Assembly (NCBI GenBank): GCA_003991915.1
Contig: RQTK01000007.1
Coordinates: forward strand, 493,714-557,713
DNA length: 64,000 bases
Direction: 5' to 3'
Source: Elysia chlorotica
Lineage: Eukaryota; Mollusca; Gastropoda; Plakobranchidae
Shown here: positions 12,300 to 26,489 of the stretch, piece by piece
How positions within the stretch are numbered: position 1 is the stretch's first letter
Layout of the letters: each line of letters starts with the position of its first letter
Notes under the pieces: model-generated
What the model was told of the DNA's origin: nothing
Seen by the model: the letters and a program-made list of their open reading frames with translations, nothing else
The model's database searches: none
Position numbers and translations under genes: made by a program

Positions 12300-14999
12300 A
12301 GAGAAAGAAAACCTACGATTAGAGGGAAAGACGACGAAAAAAAAAAAACAACGGTACAGACACATTAGACTAAACACACAATGTGACTTTATTATACACA
12401 TTACTGAGTGGTGCGAGGTGAATGCATCACTTACTCACATTCTAGAATTTTCGGTATGTTTTATTTGTTTGTTGTCTTTCAAGTTGCGTCTAAATTGCGA
12501 TTGTTTCAAGCATAAAATTATTCTTTCGTGTCATTAACCAGTTTTCCTCTTATATTGACTCTATAACAATGTGTGTAAGGGTATATGCTGGCGTTTACTG
12601 TGCCTCAGTTCTCGAAAGAATTCCAACCATTTGAGTAGCTAAAATCTAACTAGCGTCACATTCTATATTGATACAAATCTATTACAGTTTTCAGTAATAC
12701 ATATTAAACTAAGTCTTATGATATCAGAAATGATAAGTTTATAAAACTAAATTAAATGCTTCTGATACGTTTTTTTGTGTGTGTTTTTTTTTTCCATATT
12801 TCCTTTTTTCCCTTACGTGTAACCACTCAATGTAATACTATTCATGAATGAGGTTTAACTTCGGAGTTAAAACATTGTCTGTGGCGTCAGATCACGTGAT
12901 TGGGCTCATGTCGACGGTGAATCTTCTCAGAGCAAACACATTATAATTGTCATGTCTTTTTCACCGAATAAAAAAAACCCAACAAATTTACGTTGAATTT
13001 GCTCATATTATTTGACAGGGAAAACACAGTCGAATTTCACCGCTTGAACTAGACTACGCTTGGAATACGTTTCAATCACAATCGATATTCTTCAAATACT
13101 TTCTGACTTTCATTAACTAGTTTTTTTTTTACGTCGTTTTGTATTAACTAACCAAACTATTTTTAACATTGAAATGCACGTATTAAAAGACGATGAAGCG
13201 AGGGAAACACATTCTTGTCAGACAAGTCCAAGTTTTACCTCTGATTACAGGTCGTCTCTTGAGTTTAGATTACTGCATAAGATGCTCAACTTGAAATATT
13301 GAACTGACAGATTAACGGATGCGAGCGTCTGATAACATGCTCTGTGTTTTATCAGCACATGACAAACTCTTCCTTATCTTAAGCCAGGTTTCTTCCGGTC
13401 TAAGACGCCGGTTTAAGCAACAGCATACAAGCTCTCAGCCCAGAAAAGAAAAACCACCAACTAAAACATTAACATAATGACCTGTATGATTTGGCTTTCA
13501 CACGATATAAGAAATTCACAACTTCAGAATACAGTTGCTTCTAGCTGGTTTCTTTTTTTTTTCTTTCACTGTTTTAGGAGTGCGTTGCTGGTTTCTTGAC
13601 CATTTTGCTGCTTTCTTTTTTGTTATGGCTGCCTTAGTTGTAAATATTAGAACTCTCTAAAATCTTAATCATTTAATGCTACAACAATGTTATTGTCATT
13701 TTCCACTATTCCTTCCAAAAATCAACAAAACGGCAATAAAATTTGAACCATTAATTAATACACTGTAGACATGCAATTCCAAAATTATAATTGTTGACGT
13801 TAGCTTGTACCATTCTCTCTGAAAAAACAACTCATTAAACAATTATTCTTTTCTTATCTTAGAAAAAATATTAACCATAAATAACCATTGTCTTTCTTTT
13901 GAAAAAAAAACCAACTAAATCTAATTACTACGGATTATGCATTTTATACTTTATCTCAATAAACATTCGGTAATTCTTTCATCGGCCTCTACTCGCCAGG
14001 AACTTGGCGATACACATGTATTGCAAACGGGTCCGAAGACTGACAATGTTTGTGCTGCCATTAATGGAGCCTTACCGGGCATACCATAATTTTTGTCAAG
14101 ATGTAAAGCACGCAATCCGACGAATAAATATGTCCAGTCATGGGATAGAACCAGGACTTTGCATGCAGAAAAGGGGAAAAATCACTTTGCACTAGTGATA
14201 TCTTGATACAAAATAAAATCAATAATTTAAAAATGCCAATAACGAGTCAAAACTCAAATACGTATATGTACTTGATTTCATTTTCCCCGATTTTTTTTAA
14301 AAACACTGTTGCATATAATACAATCCCCAAAATTGATCTCTAGTGTCTAGTTAGGAAGAATATCAGCTTGGTGGGTAGAACTGCATTGCCTACAAGAGGG
14401 AAAGAGATCCAACATTGGATTAGGCTAGTCGCGGGATCAGCTTTAATCCTACCCTTGGGTAATAAATGCCTTGGGATGAAAATCATTTGTTTTTATCTTA
14501 TTTCAGCAACAGTTGAATCTTTAAGTTTTAAACAAAGATAAAGCAATAGAATAAAACATTCAGCCTCCGGGAGAGGTTAAAATTAAGCTAGAATGTCTCT
14601 TAAGACATGCACACAGCCACATCAGGCTTTTAAACTTGCAATATAGTTGCAATTCTTTTCGTATAGGCTTTTTCAAATGATGAAGGTTAGAGGAAACAAA
14701 ACTTTTCACCCATTTTTTTTAAAACATAAAAATCAGCCTTCGATGTAGATAATTAAACAGGAGTAGATGGCACTTCATAAGTCAATAGTGCTGATTCTAA
14801 TCGAAATGCTGAGGGTTAGATATGTGCCCTGGCCACCATGTTTTTTTTCCCTATCGATTGGACATCCAGCATATTATGACTGACCACTCTCCGGTATCCG
14901 ACTCTTGGGTCCCAGTAAAGGATCTTTCTAATGAGACCTAGGTGATGTCAAACTAGGAGAGCGTCTGCTTTCTCTGACAAATGATTATTTTTCCATCAA
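12300..14999. other. Intergenic, no gene recognised
   Basis: AT-rich unique-looking sequence. A degenerate SINE-like stretch lies near 14,010-14,170 (GGGTCCGAAGACTGAC, GTGCTGCCA). A short tRNA-like patch near 14,375-14,400 is too weak to call. Confidence 0.4.
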
Positions 15000-17900
15000 A
15001 AGATTTACCTATCTACATCCATCCAGTTCTCAAAATGACTTTAGAGACATGAGAAAACCAGAAACTTGCATTTAGAACGGGGTATTGTTGTCTTTTTTGC
15101 CCAAATCAGAAATTAAGTTATTACATGTGCATGTACTACATTGCATAGCCATTGTGCAGACTTTAAAAAAAATAAATGCACCATTTAGTAAAAAATGTAA
15201 ACATTTATGGGAAATTAGCTATGACAATGATTTGATATATATTATATATTGAAATAGGTTGAAGAGACAAGAAAAGTGGATAAAAAATAGTTTATTGGAT
15301 TTGTCATTAAAATCAAAAAGGCAGCATGACAACTTGGATGAGAAATGTGAACTTGAAATGCTGTTTCTAGCACAATGAGGTAAAAACAATTCATACAGCA
15401 TGATATGAGGTTTTCACAAGTGAAGGGTTGAAGAAAAAATATATATTATAATTACGGCATTACACACAGCAGATAAACACTACTCTACACAAAGTAAACG
15501 GAAACTTGCAAAACTAGTCAGCTTTCCAATTTCTTCAATATAGAAAGTCACTTAAAATAAACAAAGTAAATCGAAACATGCCTTTGGTTATGTCATGAAA
15601 TTCATTGAAATAGACATTTTATTTGAAAGGAAAAAAGTTAAAGTTTTCAAATCTGTGAATTTTTTTATTCTTTCTTTATTAGATCAAAAGATACAAATTT
15701 GGAGAAACCCTAAAAATGGTGCGATTTCATTAGCATTGCTGGCAAAATACTGCAAGTCCATGAGTTAAGAGATTTTATCCTTAAACAAAAAAAAACAACT
15801 GAACCCAAATAAATTATGCACTTCTTTTTAGGATTTTATGTAAAGGCAGATTCCTGTGCTGTATTACACTATTGGAAACAAATAAAAAAGTATATATATG
15901 AAAAATAAATTATATCAAAGAACTAATTGTATAAGAAAATGCTCACAAATGTAAATAAAGATATGGCAGGTACACATTCACACATGTAAAAAAACAGATC
16001 TTAAAGATGTCACAGCAAAGAAACCAACGATTGATAACAATAGTGAAAATTAAAAAAAAATATAAAGGACCAATTTTTTTAACCATCTTACACTTTTCAA
16101 CAAATAATAAAAAAAATTAGGAAAGTATGTAAACATTTTTATACCGGTGTATGAATAAATTTGATTCTCTAGTTTAAAAAAGAAAATCATTGCCGACTTT
16201 TTAATTATGTTGAAACATAGCAAAACACTTTTGGCCTGTTGAGTTCTAAATTTCTTAAAGTATAAATAGCAACCAACATTTGATGTGAGTAAAATGAAAC
16301 AAATTTTTAATGAACTTTTCACTTCTTTTAAAACTTAGATCAAGATTTGCTAAAAATGAAACAAAACAATAACAACAACAAAAAAACCCATTTCATTTCA
16401 TGTTTTAGAAAAGTGATAAAAAAATTATGTATGCAACACAGATGTGCTGGAAAAAAAAAAATCAAGTCTGCATGATTAAAATTGATTAGTATGTCTAATG
16501 TGATTTCTCCACTGCAGAGGGGGTCTTCATCATGCTGTTCAAAAATACTTTAAATGCATTTTGATATGAAAAAATAACTCTTAAAATTTATTTTGCTATA
16601 AGCAATAACATATTAGTTTAACTCCAAGTTTTCTTAAACCCTGTTTTCACAAAAGACATTAACAAAAATAAATCACAGTTAATCAAATAGTATGCATTTC
16701 CTTTTGACAGATTTTAGGATTTAAACAAATTTCCAATAAGTACTAATGGGCGAATACACCATAAAGGCAGACTGTGAGAAAGGCAAAAGGGCACAGCCAA
16801 TAAAGACCCAGCTCAACCTAACCACCTAATCAAAAATAAACTTTTAAAAAAAGTGGTGAAGAAAACAGATAAACAACTTTTGGGAAACATGCTAAAACAC
16901 AAGGCAAAAAATTAATCTGAAAATGTTCAAAAATATTAAATGACTCTTTCACATCACTAATAAAATAATAAACACATTGATTTTGTTTTCCTGCTATTAT
17001 TTTAGTAGTGACCAATTTACGTTATTCAAGAAACTTGCTTGTCACTGTACTTCACCCCAATCCTTTACTCAGTGCCTCATATTAGCATTATATTCCTAAC
17101 CCCAGTTTTCTTGTGGAAAAAACAGCATCGAAGATTTTATCATAGGGAAAAACGATCATTTTGGATATAAAAAAATCTAAAATGTTGGGAGCTAAAGATT
17201 TATACTGGTAAATGCAGACCCCTCTGGATATTCAAATCAAGCACTTTGTCAACAAGATAAATCAGATCTAGGTATGGGAAATAACCTACAAGACTTATGG
17301 AAAAAAAGAAAAAAAAATTAAAGTAAGTATTTTACATATGCATGATCACTGATCAGATGGCTATGTTTAAAACCCATTCTTTAAAAAAAATTGTGGTGAT
17401 ATAAAGGTCTCACCTAAGAGCTTATGAAATAAGTAGACAAGTAAGTAGTTGGTAAAGTAATTATTTTCACTTTTAAATACATGATTGTAAGCCTTCTCAA
17501 CAATGATTTCAGCTAGTTTTTGTTGTGATGATAAGAAGAAAATGATATCAGCCATGCTACATAATCGGAATGATTCTTTTTCATATGTGACTGGATCAGT
17601 ACAAAAATTGTTTTCCATTAAAATAATTAGCTGTTTTATAAGGAGGGGTCTTACAGGACAAAATGTTGTGGCAGAGCTATTAAAATCTAAATGGCAACGC
17701 ACGATTTGAGTTCATATATTTTCAAAAAGCATAACTACTGTTCAATTCAAAATTTCATTCAGCCTTCATAGCCCCCAATCCTGTGTTAAAAACATGTCAG
17801 GCCTGAGCAGATCATGCAAACTTTCTCCTGTGAAATAAAACAAACCTAGGCAGTAAAAAGATTCAGGCTGCTCACAATTACTTTGTCAACACATGAGAAT

Positions 17901-18026
17901 AAAAAATAACTGGGCTTTTCTTTCTGTTCTGTTGAAAGTCACACAATAGCAAAAGCAAAAAAAAAAAAAAGAAACAAAAAACTGCAGGGTTGGAACAGAA
18001 TTTAAAATTCTTTGGAGGCTTGTGAT
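15000..18026 (-). other. SPAG1 3' flank
   Basis: Very AT-rich sequence downstream of the SPAG1 stop. Minus-strand AATAAA (TTTATT on the plus strand) occurs at about 16,588 and repeatedly in 15,290-15,680, so a long 3' UTR is possible. No other coding signal was seen. Confidence 0.4.
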
Positions 18027-18124
18027 CTATTTAACTGAGTACTTAGATTTTAGTCTTGTAATGTCTGTGTTGCTGTAGGCACTTGAAGGTGTCTTTGATA
18101 AGATGGCAAGAACACTGGAGACCT
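18027..18124 (-). CDS. SPAG1: SPAG1 exon 23, terminal coding exon
   Basis: Encodes EVSSVLAILSKTPSSAY through DITRLKSKYSVK, then TAG at 18029-18027. It aligns with the vertebrate end LFEDLSDTPNN...LEDIQALKRQYEL. Acceptor CACCCACAG. Confidence 0.92.
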
Positions 18125-21100
18125 CTGTGGGTGTTTAAAGAAATCCGGTTATGGTACGACATAGGCTTTACAAATGCATCAAATGAAATCTATTTTACAA
18201 AATGTGAGTTGTAATAAGCTATTCAGGCATAAATTGCTACAGTAAGTTTGGATCTAGAATTTTTGAAGCATAAAAAAATCCTTTACATTGACTAGTTTCA
18301 TATTCTTATGAGAAGTAGTTATCTCTTTTTCTAGTAATAAGTGAGATATAAATTTTTCAATCTCTAATCATACATTTAATACTTTTTAACACACTGCAAG
18401 TTACAAAAAAAATACAAATTCCAACTAGTGCCTGGTTGCTTCACATTTATGTAACAAAACTAACACACTGCAAGTTACAAAAAAAAAAAAAAAAAAAAAG
18501 ATCAAAATTAAGTCTTGTATCAGATTTACCACCATGGCCTTACATATAGACCTAGGGCCCAATGAAGAAAAGAAAACAATTTTGACGAAAAGCTCAAAAG
18601 TATCAGGGAATAAATTAAAAGTCAGATAAATACAAAGTTAGAGATGTTTAGAGCCAGATAATTTTAAAACTACAATCTACACTTAACTAGCCTGTACACA
18701 ACACTCACCTTTCTTCTCTTTACCAGACATAAACATGGCGACTGTAGAAAAGCGTGGAACCTCACAAAGATTGTTCAGAATATCATAGCCTCTATCATTC
18801 TCTCCTGCACAAATGAAATAAAATGTGAGCAGTGAGCAAATATCATTTGCCAAATTTATACATGTCTCTTCTCAACAATCAAAATTAAAAATCATATTGT
18901 TTGATTAAAAGAAAAAAGGAATAATATTAAAAGAAGGCAAACATGAAATGTTGATCATGTGACAAAGACTTTACTGAACAAAAGCCTTTCTAGATAGTGT
19001 ACCAAGGGTGGGAGGGTCAACTTTCCTGACCTTCAAAACAAATTATGAAGATTTGGTTACTAACAAGTACATCTGCCCTTTCAGACATGAGCCACTATTT
19101 TCATAATTATATATTAGATGTATTTTCATGTAGGCCTACTTCTCAATGAAGTATAGAAAGAAAGTGCTGCTTTCTTGGAATGGATTAAATTCCATCCTTC
19201 AGATGTCAGCATTGGGGAATGTAAAGTCCTTGGCAGGCTTCTCTTAATAAGGTTTATAGAAACAAAGTAAGTGATTTAAAAAGTCAACTTCAATGATAAC
19301 ACAGCTTTAATTCCTTAATGATATTTTACAATGGTTAATCTGAGTCACTGTATGAGCTTTAGTTTGACTGTAACCAATTGCATTTCATCAAACCTTAATT
19401 TTTTAAAAAATTTAACTCAAGTATGAAACATGTCTATGTAGGAAAACATAGTTATATCATAACTTTTTCCTCACTTGTCTTTGTTTGTTATAAAATTATA
19501 CAAACACATAGATTACACACCTTTCAGAACTATCTCCTCATGAACACACTTGACAATTATCTGCAACATCTGCCCATCTAGTTTGTTGCTTATCACTGAA
19601 AAAGTTAATGTACAACAGAAAAATGTTTTAAAAAGGCATGTAGTGTTTATAATGTGCCAAATTGTTATTTGCAACTTGAGGAAAGTTGAAAGTTTCATTA
19701 GCGACAGTGGGTTAGCAGCGGAGCACTTAGTTTGCCGTTGACCTCACCTCCCGCAAGGGGTCACGTTTGTCAAGTTATCTGAGCCTCAGCTAGCACACTC
19801 GCATTCACTCACTTACTTCAAACATAACACTCAAAACATGCTTTTAGCGTACAAACTTCAAACATAATAAGTATTCAAGGAGCAATTAAAAAAAAATTAT
19901 TTTGGGAACTTTACAAAGGTACAAGTTTTATAAGGAAAAAGTAGGAACACAAGTAAAATTAAAGACCAAAGATTGGGCTTGTACATTTTTTTTTTCGAAC
20001 AGGTTTTTTTTTTTTTTTTTAATCATAAAAAAAACTTTTTGTGTCATTTCTAATATCAACATATAAGCATATTTTTCATTTGCATTTATTTTTGAAGCGA
20101 TCTATGTAAAATTGTACTAGTTAGACATGGTTAATTGCACTGCGTATTTACACTGGATATTTATAAAGGTTTGATAATATTTTTTAAAAGAAATTAAAAC
20201 TCACAGCGAAATTACTTTGTCTTTTTCTTTAAATTGGTTACAGGGGTCTTTACAGATTGGGCATTTTGCAGCCTATGGGCTTGAACAACGGACAAAAGGC
20301 TTGCACTCTTTTCCTTTTTTTCCACAATCAGTCTTTCAATTTTTTGCAATGTCCTCATGCAATGACTAACCCCCTACACCACCAACAACCCTAAACCACA
20401 ATCCCCATCTCTAAATAAAAGGTAGACAGTGCTGTTCTAGCATAACATATTATGTAGTTTTGGTGCATTTGTGTTGTAAGAATGTCATCTGTACATTGTC
20501 ATGTATGAAGTCATCGATGATTTGATCATGTGTTGTGTTGACACGCTAATCTTACGAATGTGGAAAACTAAATTATGGACTGGTGAAAGCATGATTGAGT
20601 GGATCAAATGCTCTGTCAATAATTGCCTGTCCCTCCAGTTCTCCAAATGCTAAAAATCCCTCTAAATACCAAAGGTTTTCTTCGAGCTTCTCTTCCTTTA
20701 TAAATCTTCAAACTCTCCGTTTCCTATATTAAACAAAATAAAAACATAGTAAAACAAACACCACATTAACATTATTTAATTTTAAACGTAATTTATGACA
20801 ATCTTTTAAATAAAAATTGATTCTTTTGCATAAAATTGTAAAGAATTATGTTTTAACTTTTAATATTATTAATTAAGTGAACTGTTAGAAGTAGGTCTCC
20901 TAAGTATAGATTTATCGGGCAGATAGAAAATGACCATAGTCACCGATATAACACAGTGGTTTTCAATAATGGGCCACAGCTTCTAAAATTAGAGAATAAT
21001 CAGCTTAAAATTACACAGAAATACTTACTAATGTTTTCTAAACATTACAAATATTTTAAAAAATTAACGCACATATTTTTTTATAACGAATTTAACAAAA

Positions 21101-24100
21101 TATATATAATGCTATAACAATGCTCAAAGCATATGTAATATTTAAGGCACTGTAGTATACACAATAAAATGAACGACTGCATCTTATAGAAAACATACAT
21201 AGCTTTTATTTGGTTTGTTTCAAGGCAGGATTTGAGTAAAAAAATTGCATGTCAGAAGGTGGTGAATGTTGTAATTTTATTGCCGAAATCCTGGATTAGC
21301 CTGTTGGCAAGCAGTGGGTGGGCAGCTCAGCGAGAAGGGGGTCAGTGGAGGCAAACTAAGTAATCCGCTACTGAGAGAAACTGAGTTACCTTGTAACAAA
21401 TATGATTTTATACACATAACTTTGTATATAACCATCTCAGTCTCTGCAAAACTTTACCACCAATGAGTAAGGAGACAAAGTATCCCCCCCCCCCCAAAAA
21501 AAAAAAAAAACAAAAAAAAACTATCCACCCACATAACAATTAAAAAAAAAACAACATAAAAAACCCCTGCAACACACAACAAAACCAAAACCTAAAACTC
21601 ATAAGATGTTTATTGAGTAAGATTTGCTGAATCAAGTCTAGACATGTAGCTATGAATAATATCACTAATGATTATAAAGAGCATTCCTTGTTTGATAAAA
21701 AAAATTTTTTTTTAATGATTATGTTGTAGAAAAGAAGGTCAAATAATATTTTCTTCAATTTGTCTGTAGCTAGATATTTGTATAAGATTTTATGTGCCTA
21801 AAAGACAGCGATACATTTGAAAAAAAAACATAATTAAATTTGAAAAGGCAAGTCAATGTTTGACAAAAAGCAGTTTTCTTTCTATCTTTTCAGCATTGAT
21901 ATAACTTTCATGCAAATTTGTAAAACTGGCATAACTGTTTATGATAGTCTTCTTTGGGTCCTTCTTTTCTACACTTCCATGCTGTAAAAGCAAAATCTAA
22001 AAAAAATTTGAGGGAATTTTGAAGCTGCTCACTTACCAGAGGGAAGATCAGCAGGTGCCAGTTGCCTGAGAATCTCAGCGTAGGGCTGTACACCTTGACA
22101 AGGCTTGAGAGAGTTCCACGCCTGACAGAACTCATATGGTGTTGTCTTCATTAGTCGAGGAGCGATGGGTGGGGCCACTGGCTGGTCCTGGGCTGACGGT
22201 GTCTCAGGAGTGACGGCAGAGCCCCCGCTTCCTCCTCTTCCATTAGCACTCTTGGACTTTGCAGCTGAAGCCACTCTAGATTTATTTTGAAACTTGGACT
22301 TTTCTGCAAAGCATATAAATGTTTTAAAGTTACCTAAACATATTTTTAATATCATCACAACATGTCAAATGTATCAAAGGAACTTTTTTCATGAATCTGA
22401 AAGATATTGCTACTCCACAGAAACTAAAAAAAATCTTCCATGATATCTTTACGTCACTTTTGCTATCGGAGCAAAATTACATTGTCTGTGTAAAAGTATG
22501 TAACACCTAGTTCAGGCCTTTCAGGAAAAATAGGTACAAACATTTTTTTTTACATTAGTTGGGTCAGTGTTAATCATGATACATGTACTCAGTACATGTG
22601 TATATGGTTGTTGTTGATGTTGAGTTGGTTTAATGTTCAACATTGGCACTATAAAGGCTATATTGTGGACGGACCCCAAGAGTAAGACTGACGTCTGACA
22701 ATTTAATGTGCTACCACACACGAGACAGGGCGGGGATACCATGACTCCTGTCTCAGAAGGTCACAAAGTGTTTCTGCCTCAATGTTGCTATACACAACAC
22801 CAGAACAATCAACAAAAAACAACAGAAAATAAGCAAAAACATATTGTCGATTATATAAATATCCTGGGGGTGAATGTGTGGCCAAATTCTTACCTAATAT
22901 ATATAAAAATTGATTAACTACATTTTTTTCAAAAATCCATTTTGACAAAGGATTGGCACTGTGTAATGTATAGCAATGAAATAATAGAACATACATTGAA
23001 CATTCCTTCGATTTCAAGCAGATGAAGAAGCAGAGGAGAGAGGAGAGAGAGAGAGGGGGAGGGAGAGACAGACAGAGAGAGAGTTGTTGTTGAGTTGGTT
23101 TAACGTCCAACAGCACTTTCCATCAGCACTTTATAGGTTATATTGTTGACGGACCCCAAAACTGACGTTTGACAATTGTATGTGCTGCCACACACGAGAC
23201 AGGGCGGGGATACCATGACTCCTCACTCAGCTGGTCACATTACACTGAGACCCAACCAGTAGGGAGCGCAATTGCCAGGGCTCAAACCCAGACATTTTGC
23301 GCAGAAAGCCGATGTTCTACCCCAGGCCCACCGCGCCCCCCACAGACAAAGGGGGAATAAGAAGATGAAGAAATAAAAACGGAACGAGAGTGGAAGAGTG
23401 AGAGAAGATGAAGATGAGTCTAGAAACAAGAGAATGAAACAAAACAAAAAAAAAGAACATAAGAGTAGAAACACACACACAAGTTAAAAAGCCAAGAGAG
23501 AGAGAGAGAAAAAAATTTGTTCACTGTAATAAATTTGTAAAAAAATAATTCATTTATGAGTTACCTGATCCTTTCCCTCTTGAACCTCTGTCTTCCTCCT
23601 CATCATCGTCAACTTCTTCAATTTTCATTTTCTTCCTCACTTTTGGATCTTTCTCTGCTGCCTTTTTCTGCCGTTTCAAAATCTCAAGCTCCTTAAATAT
23701 ACAAACAAAAAATATAAAAATAAAAGATGGTTCAGCCATAAAACAAGCAAAGCTTTATTTTACTTTCTACTTACCTATTATTAACTTATTTTGATCAAGC
23801 AATTATACAGGGATGTAAATGCCAGTCAAAAAAAAACTCTGAAACTACCCGCCGGGGACCAGGGGGGCAGCGGCCCCCGTGCCGAAAATTATTTTTTTGC
23901 ATTTTTAACCCAAAAATCTTCACTCTCCTGCAAAAGAATCTAAAATATTAGGGAAAGTGCAAATGACATTTTTAAAGTAAAATTTACCATTTAAAACCCA
24001 TGTCAGGGGAGTATAAAGCAAATACCGTATATAAAAATTGATAGATAGAGATTGTTGGATTTATGGGAGGATAGAGATTGATAGAGTGTGTTCAGCAATA

Positions 24101-26356
24101 AAAAAAAAACAAATGTATGCCTCCTGGTGGGTGATTCTATCCGGATGAGAAGGCACTGATTGACTGAAGAAGCCTCCCTATGTAATCCTAAGGTACCTAG
24201 ATCTAGATTTAGAGCTGCCCCATAAGGAAGTGGTAGTGACGTTTCTGAAGAAGATATTGACGTAGAAGCCGAAGCAGTACCATTAATCCTGTCTTTCACA
24301 GCTTGTATAGCTGCTGGCAGACGCATATTTGTTTTTTCAGTATTGCGGTTCCTCGCATGCAATGTACTATGTATTTTTCGAGTGGTCTCGGAAGGTTTGT
24401 ACACCACGATTTCCGTACTTGACCTCAATGGCAATGACAACACCAAGCTACCCCATCTTTGTTAACTTTTCTAACATATTCGTTAAGGAAATCATCTTAT
24501 TTATCTTTGGCCGTGAGACATTCCCACGTGAATTTGTTCTTTGATGAACAGTCAATAATATCAATCGGTGAATCACGATCTACAAAATTTTGAGTCGCCA
24601 TCTTCGTTGATTTTTATCAATGTTTACTTCCCTCGTGCGGTTGCCAGTTTAGCGTTATAAAAACGGTGAAAATCGATCGTATAATGTTTAAGTCTAATCG
24701 GGGTAAAATGACGATTAAAATATTTCCCTAGACCTAGAATTAGGCATAATCTGAAGCCACTGATGCTGCAGTTTATTTAGACGTATATAAAACGACTTGA
24801 AATAAAATAACCATTAAACTAATGTAGAACTAGCCCACCGTCCTGACTAAAACCGGCGTCAACAATTCGATTCGTCAGCAAATTACGATAAAATCCTGGC
24901 AACAAGATAACCGTCTATTGCGATATGGAATGTCTGAATAGCTTCCGCGTTTTTCCGCGGAAGCCTCTGATCCTCGCGCTGAACTTTATTCTTAGTAGTT
25001 CCGATTTTTTCCGCGGAGATCTAGTCGTGGCAATAGGGCGAACCTCTTTGGTGTTAAAATAAATGAAAACAACAAACATCGAGTGTGGAAATAATGCGTC
25101 GTAATTTTGATCGCATATTTCCTAAGTAAGAATATAATTTAATGAAGAAAAACACAACGAAATAGAAATGGATTTATTACACATATATATTATGTGTATA
25201 TATATATTTTTTTTTTTTCTTTTTCTTTTCACTTTTTTTTTTTTTAGATTAAGGAGGGGGGCAGCACCTGAAAATCTGAAATCAGAGGAAATCTGAAGGA
25301 TTATAGCTCTCCTAAATTATTTTTTTTTCAATTACAAAGATGACATTAAGTATACAGCCTCCTTTGTCTCTCGTAAACCAAAAGTTGAAGGTAAAACATT
25401 TTACCTCTTTGTAAAGCTTTTTCACAGAGTCCATCTCCTTCTGAGCTGCTGAGTTCTTTGGCTCCAGTTTGAGCAGTTCCACCAAGTCCTGGAGACTTAG
25501 CTTGTACTGTTTGTTCGTCTGTATTAGATAAACAAAATGCATCATAAGAGACCTCTAATAAAAATGAGTGCCCAAGGTAACTTTCAACACAGAGCCACTG
25601 ATAAAAAGAACAAAATGAAGGCAATGATTCTATTAAATATTGAATAAAATAAAAGAACATAGACCACTATTTCTTACATGATATCTCTGTATTGGCAAGA
25701 TAGCCTCAGAAAATAAGACACATGCCTGATTGAATCAAACCAAGAAACATGGCTTATAAGTGAAAAAACCCCAGGTCATTCTGACTTTCAAAACTTAAAC
25801 AAGGCTTAAGTCACAACATCATTAGGATATTTCTTTTAAAGTTTATGTTCCTCATCAACAATAAGCTAATACCCTGCCTTACTTTCCCACAGCATCACAG
25901 ACAAATATACAAAATCACTCTTCTCTACTCAAACCAGATAAACTCAGCAACCTAAGTAAACTTTTCATACGTTGATAACAGACAAAAGGCGTATCACAAG
26001 TTTTGAAAAAGAGAAAGGAACCATTTTTATAAAAAGGACTTCCAGGGTTTGCTTCAAAATTATGCAGAATCCTCCATACCATGTTTAATAACTCAATTTG
26101 CTAGTGATAAACCTATACATAAAAGAATTTTTCAAGATAAGAAAAGATAAACTTGTATTCACCCACAAGCAAAATTTTGGTTGGATATACCAGCAAAAAA
26201 AGTGAAATTGACATTGACATGAAAACATTAATGGAGCCTTATAAGCATTGATTATTGGAACACACACACACACACATTCACTCACTCCTTCACTCTCTCT
26301 CTCTCTCTGTCTCTCCCTCCCTCCCTCCCCTCTCTTTCTCTCTCTGTCCCTCCCTC

Positions 26357-26387
<31 letters not shown>

Positions 26388-26403
26388 ACATACACAATAA
26401 ATA

Positions 26404-26489
<86 letters not shown>

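Noticed and set aside
24003..24446. An additional SPAG1 exon
   Set aside because: Exons 18 and 19 join in frame without it, and the sequence belongs to a separate broken ORF starting at 24,601.
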